7,290 bases of DNA from an uncultured Flavobacterium sp. (GTDB lineage: Bacteria; Bacteroidota; Bacteroidia; Flavobacteriales; Flavobacteriaceae), in contig CAMFLD010000132.1 in the NCBI GenBank assembly GCA_945957245.1, forward strand, positions 1 through 7,290, given 5' to 3'. The notes below the pieces were generated by a model. It worked only from the letters and a program-made list of their open reading frames with translations, ran no database searches and was not told where the DNA came from. Position 1 is the stretch's first letter, and each line of letters begins with the position of its first letter. The translations under genes and the position numbers were made by a program. This document shows positions 1 through 5,853 of this stretch, piece by piece.

Positions 1-226
1 TCTCAGGCCAAAAACCCTTAGGCGAACATTCAAGTATTTTTGCAATCTCATTAAGATGCTTGATATTGTATTTGGCTTTTTTAGAAGGCGCCTCGATATC
101 TGAAATAAAAGTAGTGCTTTTGCCTAAAGCCAATGATAAAGAAACCTGGCTGTAGCCTTTCTTTTCCCGTAGCTCTTTAACCTTAGCTATTATATACTTC
201 TCTATAGTGTCAAGTGAATCATGCAT
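1..226 (-). CDS. XRE-family helix-turn-helix regulator, C-terminus cut by window edge
   Basis: Reading the minus strand from the ATG at 226 gives 75 codons with no stop before the window edge, so the 3' end is missing. The protein begins MHDSLDTIEKYIIAKVKELR. Residues about 15-70 fit the Cro/C1-type helix-turn-helix fold (HTH_3): a first helix with KELREKKGYSQ, a turn and recognition helix around LALGKSTTFISDIE (residues 32-45), then the supporting helix KHLNEIAKILECSP. Proteins of this kind are small DNA-binding repressors or activators. The family is often only about 75-80 residues long, so probably little is missing. It lies 53 bp downstream of another HTH gene on the same strand and may share its transcript. 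The target is unknown. The family call is firm; the role is inferred. Confidence 0.85.
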   Translation of the reverse strand, partial: MHDSLDTIEKYIIAKVKELREKKGYSQVSLSLALGKSTTFISDIEAPSKKAKYNIKHLNEIAKILECSPKGFWPE

Positions 227-279
227 ACTACAAAATGAATCAAAACTTAGAGTTGATGCTTTTCTTCCTAGGTGTGAAA

Positions 280-492
280 CTATGCCTTGTCCTTATTCGA
301 AACAAGCAGCTCACAAATATCTACATTCAAAAAATCAGCGATTTTCAGCAGTTCTTTAAGATGAGGTTGAGATTTATTGATACACCAGTTGGAAACCGTG
401 TGTTCGTTCTTTTCAAGTTGAGCCGCCAGTTCTTTTTGGCTTACACCTTTGCGAACTAAAACCTCTTTTATTTTATTAATTCTTTCATCCAT
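280..492 (-). CDS. Small XRE/Cro-type helix-turn-helix transcriptional regulator
   Basis: This is a complete 70-residue protein that is almost entirely one HTH domain. Residues 1-15 form the first helix (MDERINKIKEVLVRK). Residues 18-38 form the helix-turn-helix (VSQKELAAQLEKNEHTVSNW), and residues 43-64 form the closing helices (LKELLKIADFLNVDICELL). No effector, peptidase or sensor domain is attached, so it should act as a simple dimeric DNA-binding switch, as Cro and restriction-modification C proteins do. The ATG at 492 is the only possible start, because the frame reaches a stop at 522-520 without another start. An exact TAnnTTTG element lies four bases upstream, which could give a leaderless or near-leaderless transcript. 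The divergent spacer on its upstream side holds two matching inverted repeats that are plausible binding sites for this or the neighbouring regulator. No toxin, methylase or integrase is visible beside it. Confidence 0.9.
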   Translation of the reverse strand: MDERINKIKEVLVRKGVSQKELAAQLEKNEHTVSNWCINKSQPHLKELLKIADFLNVDICELLVSNKDKA

Positions 493-496
493 AGCC

Positions 497-504
497 CAAA
501 AGTA
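497..504 (-). promoter_or_regulatory. Candidate -7 promoter element for the HTH gene
   Basis: The minus strand reads TACTTTTG, an exact match to the flavobacterial -7 consensus TAnnTTTG. It ends four bases before the ATG at 492, so transcription would start at or very near the start codon. No TTG (-33 element) is seen at the usual 17-23 bp distance, so the call rests on the -7 box alone. The inverted repeat at 528-550 would lie over or just upstream of the -33 region. Confidence 0.35.
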
Positions 505-527
505 AGGAATGTAAGTTATTTATGTAC

Positions 528-550
528 TAATGAAATTGAGTGTTTCATTA
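528..550. promoter_or_regulatory. Inverted repeat 1, candidate HTH operator
   Basis: TAATGAAA (528-535) and TTTCATTA (543-550) are perfect reverse complements separated by 7 bp. The site lies in the divergent spacer between the HTH gene and the gene at 637. Its arms and spacing match those of the repeat at 583-605. Such symmetry is typical of a dimeric HTH repressor site. The assignment to the adjacent regulators is an inference from position. Confidence 0.5.
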
Positions 551-576
551 ATTAAATATTATTTTGTTAAAAATAT

Positions 577-606
577 TTGCATTAATGTAATTTTATATTA
601 CATTTA
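577..606 (+). promoter_or_regulatory. Candidate flavobacterial promoter for the gene at 637
   Basis: TTG at 577-579 and TACATTTA at 599-606 are separated by 19 bp, within the flavobacterial arrangement TTG-N17-23-TAnnTTTG. The last base of the -7 box differs from consensus. Transcription would begin around 611, leaving a leader of about 25 bases. The inverted repeat at 583-605 fills the space between the two elements, so a bound repressor would exclude RNA polymerase. Confidence 0.35.
583..605. promoter_or_regulatory. Inverted repeat 2, candidate HTH operator
   Basis: TAATGTAA (583-590) faces TTACATTT (598-605) across 7 bp. The inner 21 bp (584-604) form a perfect repeat of AATGTAAT and ATTACATT with a 5-bp centre. 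Aligned with the site at 528-550, both fit TAATGWAA-N7-TTWCATTW, and their centres are 55 bp apart. It overlaps the candidate promoter for the gene at 637, which suggests repression of that gene. The local sequence is AT-rich, so some chance similarity must be allowed for. Confidence 0.5.
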
Positions 607-636
607 CTATATCATTAAAACCAAATAATCTATTCC

Positions 637-1020
637 ATGACAACCTCAAATTCACAAGCTCCACAACCCACACTTATAGAAACGCTGCAAACCTTGGCAA
701 AAGGAAATTTAGTTCTGCTCGAGTCATTAAATAACAATGCAGGGCAAAAGAACGGGAGCTATGTAACCGTTATGGAAAACATAGCTGCTATTGTCAAAAT
801 AAGTCAGCAGGCACTCGATAATCTCGACCGCTCAGCTACGACTCAGGAAACCGCCGCCAGCATTAGCAGGGTGTTGGGAATGATTCTTGAACTTATTCCT
901 TACGAAGAAGCTGACCTGCTCGATTGGTTCAGGGAATCGTTCCTTATCCACAAAGAACGTTATGAAATTCCTTTGGAAAACTATTTCCTAACCATGCCTT
1001 CGGCTATACAGGAAAATTAA
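637..1020 (+). CDS. Conserved-looking soluble protein of unknown function (127 aa)
   Basis: I do not recognise this protein. It starts with a polar, probably disordered stretch of about 12 residues (MTTSNSQAPQPT). The rest is mostly predicted helix: residues 13-32, 42-64, 68-87 and 90-106, the last amphipathic and acidic with DLLDWFRESF. It has no cysteine, no signal peptide and no membrane segment, so it should be cytoplasmic. The mainly helical build with many Leu/Ile spaced at 3-4 residues suggests a helical bundle or an oligomeric adaptor, but that is only inference. It is transcribed away from the two HTH genes. The shared spacer with paired operators suggests that one of those regulators controls it. 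Codon use and the plausible promoter support a real gene. Confidence 0.7.
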   Translation: MTTSNSQAPQPTLIETLQTLAKGNLVLLESLNNNAGQKNGSYVTVMENIAAIVKISQQALDNLDRSATTQETAASISRVLGMILELIPYEEADLLDWFRESFLIHKERYEIPLENYFLTMPSAIQEN

Positions 1021-1047
1021 TATCCTTCAAAACCTTCAATTTGCTGC

Positions 1048-1069
1048 TCTTTTGTCCTGAAACAAAAGA
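1048..1069. repeat. Short AT-rich hairpin after the unknown gene
   Basis: TCTTTTGT (1048-1055) and ACAAAAGA (1062-1069) form an 8-bp perfect inverted repeat with a 6-base loop. No clear T-run follows, so it is a poor intrinsic terminator. The sequence has the feel of the dispersed intergenic repeats common in Bacteroidetes genomes, but this cannot be confirmed from one copy. Confidence 0.3.
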
Positions 1070-1099
1070 AACTAAAGTCTTTTATGACGGTATAAACTA

Positions 1100-1138
1100 T
1101 TTGGAGTCAACAAAATTTAACTCCGAGGTGCGTTTTTT
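1100..1138 (+). terminator. Possible weak terminator before polA
   Basis: Bases 1100-1110 can pair with 1117-1127: a GGAGT/ACTCC core, flanking A-T and G-U pairs and one mismatch, around a small loop. After five more bases comes a run of six T (1133-1138). The gap between the stem and the T-run makes this weaker than a standard intrinsic terminator. It would end transcription of the gene at 637 before polA. Confidence 0.3.
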
Positions 1139-1173
1139 CACCCATGATAAACTTCAAATCCCTATTTTTACAC

Positions 1174-1189
1174 ATCTGTCCGGACAGAT
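1174..1189. promoter_or_regulatory. Perfect 16-bp palindrome upstream of polA
   Basis: ATCTGTCCGGACAGAT is exactly self-complementary with no spacer and ends 26 bases before the polA ATG. It is much more GC-rich than the surrounding noncoding DNA, so it stands out. A gapless palindrome is better suited to a symmetric protein-binding site than to an RNA hairpin. CTGT and ACAG are the halves of the enterobacterial LexA box but here are only 4 bp apart instead of 8, so LexA cannot be assumed. It would lie in the leader or the core promoter of polA. Confidence 0.45.
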
Positions 1190-1215
1190 TCCAAACGATA
1201 AACAATTTTAAGATT

Positions 1216-4071
1216 ATGTCACAAAAACGCCTTTTCCTGCTAGACGCTTACGCCTTGATTTTCCGTGGGTATTATGCTTTTATCAAAAACCCCCGCATCA
1301 ATTCGAAAGGAATGGATACTTCGGCTATTATCGGATTTATGAACTCGCTGATGGATGTTATCAAACGTGAAAAACCAGACCATTTAGCCGTAGCTTTTGA
1401 CAAAGGTGGAAGCGATTACCGTTTGGAAATGTACACCGAGTATAAAGCCAACCGTGACGAAACTCCCGAAGCCATCAAGATTGCTGTTCCTTATATCCAT
1501 CAATTGCTTGAAGCCATGCATATTCCCATTATCGAAAAAGCCGGTTTTGAGGCAGACGATTTAATAGGGACTTTGGCTAAAAAAGCCGAGAAAGAAGGCT
1601 ATCAGGTGTTTATGGTAACGCCCGATAAGGATTTTGGACAGTTGGTTTCTGAAAATATTTTCATGTACCGCCCCGCTCGATTAGGGAATGATATCGAAAT
1701 TTGGGGCGTTGAAGAAGTAAAGCAAAAATTTGAAATAGAAGATCCGCTTCAGGTGATTGATTTTCTGGCGATGATGGGCGATGCTGTAGATAACATTCCG
1801 GGACTGCCGGGAGTAGGCGAAAAGACCGCTAAGAAATTTCTAGCCGAATATGGTTCGATAGAAAACCTGCTCGACAACACGCATCAGCTTAAAGGTGCCA
1901 TAAAAGACAAAATTGAAGCTAACAAAGAACAGGGATTGCTTTCTAAAAAATTGGCCACCATTCTGCTTGATTGTCCGGTTGAGTTCGACGAAGAAGCCTT
2001 CGAACTCTCAAAACCCGATGTAGAAAAAACAGATGCGCTGTTTATGGAACTCGAATTCCGTCAGCTAAAAGCACAGTTTGACAAGTTTTTTGGAACAGGC
2101 AAAGACTATGATGAAATTGAAACGAATGGTGATGTTGCTAATGGAGAAACTACTGCTAAACCTGCCAAAAAAGCACCGCCTAAAAATGAAAACCAGTTTG
2201 ATTTGTTTGGTTTCACTGACGATGAAGAAGCCGAACCCAAACCGCATTCCTATTATGCCACGCTCGAAAATACCGACCACAATTATACCATCATTCAGGG
2301 CGAACTCGGAACCAAGTTGTTTCAGCAAAATCTGATGAACCAAACCGCTGTTTGCTTTGATACCGAAACAACCGGAATTGATGCGCTCAATGCGGAACTG
2401 GTGGGAATGTCATTTGCCTGGGAAAAAGGAAAAGCCTTTTATGTTCCGTTTCCTGAAAATCAAACCGAAGCGCAGGCTTTGGCAGACAAATTCAAGCCGT
2501 TTTTTGAAAATGAAGCCATCGAAAAAATTGGACAAAATGTAAAATACGATTTAAAAGTATTGTCTAAATACGGAATCCACATCAAAGGAAAGCTGTTTGA
2601 CACCATGATTGCCCATTACCTGATTAATCCGGACATGCGCCACAATATGGATGTATTGAGTGAAACCTATTTGAAATATTCGCCAAAATCCATCGAAACG
2701 CTTATTGGTAAAAAAGGGAAAGGCCAGTTGTCCATGCGTGATGTGCCATTAGAAGATATCAAAGAATACGCCGCTGAAGATGCCGATATTACGTTGCAGC
2801 TAAAAGAAGTGTTCAGCCCGATATTAGACAAGGCCGAAACCAAAAAATTATTCGAGGAAATAGAAATTCCGCTTATTCCGGTATTGGCCGATATGGAAAT
2901 GGAAGGCATCAATCTTGATGAAGACTTCCTGAAGAAAATGTCGGTTGATATGCAGAAAGATATCGCCGAATTTGAGAAAAAAATATACGAAGAAGCGGGA
3001 GAACAATTCAATTTGGCTTCGCCAAAGCAATTGGGAGATATTTTATTTGAAAAACTAAAAATTGGCGGCAGCAAACAAAAGAAAACTAAGACCGGGCAAT
3101 ATGCTACAGGGGAAGAAGTACTTTCTTATTTGGCTAACGAACACCAAATCGTAAAAGATATTTTAGAATGGCGTCAAATGGTGAAACTGTTGAGTACCTA
3201 CATTGATGCTCTTCCAACACAGGTAGACCCAAAAACCAATCGTGTTCATACGGATTATATGCAGACGGTAGCAGCCACAGGACGTTTGAGTTCCAATAAC
3301 CCCAACCTGCAAAATATCCCTATCCGTACAGAAAGAGGCCGATTGATTCGGAAAGCCTTCATCGCCCGAGACGAAAACTACACCTTGCTTTCTGCCGATT
3401 ATTCGCAGATAGAACTTAGGATTATTGCCGCCTTATCGGGTGAGGAAAACATGATTAAAGCTTTTCAGAACCATGAGGACATTCACAGAAGTACCGCTGC
3501 AAAAGTGTTTAATGTAGCTTTGGATGAAGTAACAAAAGAGCAAAGAAGCAACGCCAAAACAGTTAATTTTGGAATCATCTATGGTGTTTCGGCATTCGGT
3601 CTCAGCAACCAAACTTCGCTAACCCGAAGCGAAAGTGCCGCTTTGATTGATGCCTATTATAAAACCTATCCAAGATTAAAATCATACATGTCAGAACAGG
3701 TTGATTTTGCCCGTCAGAATGGATATGTGCAAACTGTTTTGGGAAGACGCCGTTATTTGAAAGATATCAATTCAGCCAATGCGGTAGTGCGTGGTGCAGC
3801 GGAACGAAATGCGGTGAATGCCCCAATTCAGGGTTCTGCAGCAGACATTATCAAGATAGCCATGATTAATATCCATAAAAAACTGACTTCAGAAAACTGG
3901 AAATCCAAAATGCTGTTGCAGGTGCATGATGAGTTGGTGTTTGATGTACATAATTCAGAGATAGAAAAAATCCAACCAATGATCAAACACGAAATGGAAA
4001 ATGCCTTTAAAATGGCAGTGCCGTTGGAAGTAGAACTTGGTTTAGGTCAAAACTGGCTTGAGGCGCACTAA
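1216..4071 (+). CDS. polA: DNA polymerase I (5'-nuclease, 3'-5' exonuclease, polymerase)
   Basis: This is a full-length family A polymerase of 951 residues that fills gaps and removes RNA primers in replication and repair. The 5'-nuclease domain (about 1-290) has its acidic metal ligands in LLDAY (D10), AFD (D62), FEADD (E112, D114, D115), PDKD (D137, D139) and GDAVDNIPG (D189, D192), followed by the helix-hairpin-helix GLPGVGEKTA. A charged linker (about 294-345) contains QFDLF. The proofreading domain (about 350-540) keeps all key residues: D382 and E384 in FDTETTG, D445 in NVKYD, and Y518 and D522 in YAAED. In the polymerase domain, motif A is ADYSQIELR (D728), motif B is KTVNFGIIYG (K781, F785, Y789) and motif C is VHDE (D905, E906). 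I chose MSQKRLFLLDAY at 1216; the frame is open back to an ATG at 1144, but the extra 24 residues look unconserved and contain the palindrome. All activities should be functional. Confidence 0.98.
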   Translation: MSQKRLFLLDAYALIFRGYYAFIKNPRINSKGMDTSAIIGFMNSLMDVIKREKPDHLAVAFDKGGSDYRLEMYTEYKANRDETPEAIKIAVPYIHQLLEAMHIPIIEKAGFEADDLIGTLAKKAEKEGYQVFMVTPDKDFGQLVSENIFMYRPARLGNDIEIWGVEEVKQKFEIEDPLQVIDFLAMMGDAVDNIPGLPGVGEKTAKKFLAEYGSIENLLDNTHQLKGAIKDKIEANKEQGLLSKKLATILLDCPVEFDEEAFELSKPDVEKTDALFMELEFRQLKAQFDKFFGTGKDYDEIETNGDVANGETTAKPAKKAPPKNENQFDLFGFTDDEEAEPKPHSYYATLENTDHNYTIIQGELGTKLFQQNLMNQTAVCFDTETTGIDALNAELVGMSFAWEKGKAFYVPFPENQTEAQALADKFKPFFENEAIEKIGQNVKYDLKVLSKYGIHIKGKLFDTMIAHYLINPDMRHNMDVLSETYLKYSPKSIETLIGKKGKGQLSMRDVPLEDIKEYAAEDADITLQLKEVFSPILDKAETKKLFEEIEIPLIPVLADMEMEGINLDEDFLKKMSVDMQKDIAEFEKKIYEEAGEQFNLASPKQLGDILFEKLKIGGSKQKKTKTGQYATGEEVLSYLANEHQIVKDILEWRQMVKLLSTYIDALPTQVDPKTNRVHTDYMQTVAATGRLSSNNPNLQNIPIRTERGRLIRKAFIARDENYTLLSADYSQIELRIIAALSGEENMIKAFQNHEDIHRSTAAKVFNVALDEVTKEQRSNAKTVNFGIIYGVSAFGLSNQTSLTRSESAALIDAYYKTYPRLKSYMSEQVDFARQNGYVQTVLGRRRYLKDINSANAVVRGAAERNAVNAPIQGSAADIIKIAMINIHKKLTSENWKSKMLLQVHDELVFDVHNSEIEKIQPMIKHEMENAFKMAVPLEVELGLGQNWLEAH

Positions 4072-4074
4072 GCT

Positions 4075-4470
4075 ATGAGAAAGCTCTTTACACATTATTT
4101 GTTTCTTCCAATGTCATTTCCTCTATTGGTTTCAATAATAGCAGGTATTGCGAGTTTGGCAAACAATGGATTTGTAGCCACATATGGTGTTAACAAAACT
4201 GTGGGTTGGGCATGGGATATTACAAATTCGGTGTACTGGCAATTTTTGCTTTATCCGTTTTATTTACTGACATATACTTTTTTGGCGTTATTTAAGGTTA
4301 AAACAAAATATGAATTGTCACTAACCCATTTTTTTCTTATTGTAATCCCAATGACACTGTTTTTTGTGTTTCCTGCTGTTACATTATTCGCTCCGATTTT
4401 GAGCTTTATAGTTTTTGTATTGAATGTAATAAGTTCACTTCGTTTCAAATTGAGAAATGAATGGGGCTGA
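4075..4470 (+). CDS. Small multi-pass membrane protein of unknown function (131 aa)
   Basis: I do not recognise the family. The protein is strongly hydrophobic, with likely membrane segments at residues 9-29, 54-73, 83-101 and 103-122. A short loop (about 31-52, with GWAWDIT) separates the first two, and a basic C-terminal tail (RFKLRNEWG) fits the positive-inside rule for a cytoplasmic end. There is no cleavable signal peptide and no obvious catalytic motif. It begins three bases after the polA stop, so it is probably read from the polA transcript, which need not mean a shared job. By rough count its GC content is about one third, lower than polA. Much of that follows from its Phe, Leu and Ile codons, so it is not strong evidence of transfer. 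No SD-like sequence precedes it, as is usual here. Confidence 0.75.
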   Translation: MRKLFTHYLFLPMSFPLLVSIIAGIASLANNGFVATYGVNKTVGWAWDITNSVYWQFLLYPFYLLTYTFLALFKVKTKYELSLTHFFLIVIPMTLFFVFPAVTLFAPILSFIVFVLNVISSLRFKLRNEWG

Positions 4471-4540
4471 AGCATAGTGAAGCCGTCACGTTTGATTAAA
4501 TAAAATTTTATATAATCCATCATATTAAAAGAAAATATCC

Positions 4541-5851
4541 ATGAAAAAACTCTTTTACCTATTCGTTCTTACCACTTCAGTTGCTTTTTCCCAACAAACG
4601 AAGTTCCGGAAAATCGACAGCCTGCTCACTTTTCTGAATACCAATAATAAGTTTATGGGTTCGGTAGCTATCCGTCAGAACGGAGCTGTGGTATTTTCTA
4701 AAGCCTATGGTTTTGCAGATGTGGATTCTAATAAAAAGCTCGACGAAAACACCAAGCTTAAAATAGGCTCCATAACCAAAACCTTTACGGCTACCATGAT
4801 TATGCAGCTCATTGATGAAAAGAAATTGAGTCTGGAAACCAAGCTTTCAAAATTCTTTCCCAAAATTGTAAATGCAGACAAAATCAACATTCACGATTTA
4901 CTGCATCACAGAACGGGAATTCCGGATTACCTGAATGACGACCCTAAGGCTGGAGATTACATCTATATTGATAACAAAAGAACCGATCTAATCAAACGCA
5001 TTGAAGGATATACTTCGGCATTTGAACCTAAATCGCAATACAAATACAGCAATTCCAACTACAATTTACTGGGCTATATTCTGGAAGACATTACTAAGAA
5101 AAGTTATTCCCAGAACCTGAATGAAAGAATCATCAATAAAATTGGATTGAAAAATACCCGTTTTCCTGATAAAATTGATTTATCAAAAAATGAAGGCTAC
5201 TCGTTTATTTTTGATGGTAAGAACTGGGAAAAAGTTCCGGAGTGGAGCAGTTCACTGGCATTTTCTGCCGGAGCCATCATGTCAACTCCTAATGATTTGA
5301 ATGCCTTTTTAAATGCACTTTTTGATGGGAAATTAGTTTCAAAAACAGCATTAGAACAAATGAAAACCATGGAAGATACTTATGGGAAAGGGTTAATCAT
5401 TGCCCCATTTGGAGAAAAGAAATTTTACGGACACACTGGCGGGATAGAAAGTTTCAGAGCAGCAGTGGGTTATTCACCGGAAGAAAATACAAGTTTTGCC
5501 ATTATTGTAAATGGAGACAATTACGACCGTAACAATATCATGATTGGAGTTTTGAGTCTGTTTTATGGAGAACCCTACACATTCCCTGATTTAAAAGGAT
5601 TTGCAGTAAACAAAGATATTTTGCACAAATACGCAGGGAATTATTCCTCCAAAGCACTACCGCTTAAAATTACAGTTACAGAAACCCAAGATGGACTATC
5701 TGCGCAGGCAACAGGCCAAAGCGCCTTTCCTTTGACGGCAAAAAGCGATACGGAATTTGTATATGAAGCAGCCCGTATCAGGATGATTTTTGGCGACAAT
5801 AAATTTACGTTAAAACAAGGCGGAATGGACTTTGAGTTTACGAAAGAGTAA
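4541..5851 (+). CDS. Exported serine hydrolase, class C beta-lactamase/PBP-like family
   Basis: This 436-residue protein belongs to the beta-lactamase (PF00144) family, whose members act as beta-lactamases, DD-peptidases, D-amino-acid peptidases or esterases through an acyl-serine intermediate. Residues 1-17 look like a signal peptide with a type I cleavage site (AFS before QQ), so it should act in the periplasm or envelope. The active-site motifs are in the expected order: SITK with nucleophile S77 and K80, the YSN motif (Y169, S170, N171), and HTG (H298-G300) in place of KTG. The sequence HRTGIPDY at 123-130 is also typical of the family. After about residue 355 comes a separate beta-rich C-terminal domain (KYAGNYSS onward, to the end), as often seen attached to these hydrolases. 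The HTG triad favours a peptidase or esterase over a true beta-lactamase, so resistance should not be inferred. The next gene begins two bases after its stop. Confidence 0.93.
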   Translation: MKKLFYLFVLTTSVAFSQQTKFRKIDSLLTFLNTNNKFMGSVAIRQNGAVVFSKAYGFADVDSNKKLDENTKLKIGSITKTFTATMIMQLIDEKKLSLETKLSKFFPKIVNADKINIHDLLHHRTGIPDYLNDDPKAGDYIYIDNKRTDLIKRIEGYTSAFEPKSQYKYSNSNYNLLGYILEDITKKSYSQNLNERIINKIGLKNTRFPDKIDLSKNEGYSFIFDGKNWEKVPEWSSSLAFSAGAIMSTPNDLNAFLNALFDGKLVSKTALEQMKTMEDTYGKGLIIAPFGEKKFYGHTGGIESFRAAVGYSPEENTSFAIIVNGDNYDRNNIMIGVLSLFYGEPYTFPDLKGFAVNKDILHKYAGNYSSKALPLKITVTETQDGLSAQATGQSAFPLTAKSDTEFVYEAARIRMIFGDNKFTLKQGGMDFEFTKE

Positions 5852-5853
5852 AA

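Noticed and set aside
214..459. Plus-strand frame of 81 codons over the HTH gene
   Set aside because: It lies antisense to a clear HTH gene, its translation has no recognisable features, and it runs through the gap between the two HTH genes.
1981..2007. Inverted repeat GAGTTCGA / TCGAACTC with 11-base loop in polA
   Set aside because: It falls in coding sequence for EFDEEAFEL, and the complementarity follows from GAG/CTC and TTC/GAA codons for these residues; no separate function is implied.
2667..3074. Minus-strand frame of 135 codons inside polA
   Set aside because: It is rich in Ser, Ile and Phe, as expected from the antisense of Lys/Glu/Asp-rich coding sequence, and polA is intact and conserved on the other strand.
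4500..4511. 12-bp palindrome ATAAAATTTTAT before the serine hydrolase
   Set aside because: It consists only of A and T in a very AT-rich spacer, where such palindromes are expected by chance.
4260..4523. Minus-strand frame of 87 codons over the small membrane protein
   Set aside because: It is antisense to a hydrophobic protein with a good start directly behind polA, and the translation shows no domain or signal.
4541..5851. Calling the serine hydrolase an antibiotic-resistance beta-lactamase
   Set aside because: The family includes many peptidases and esterases; the HTG triad and the extra C-terminal domain do not support an AmpC-type resistance enzyme.
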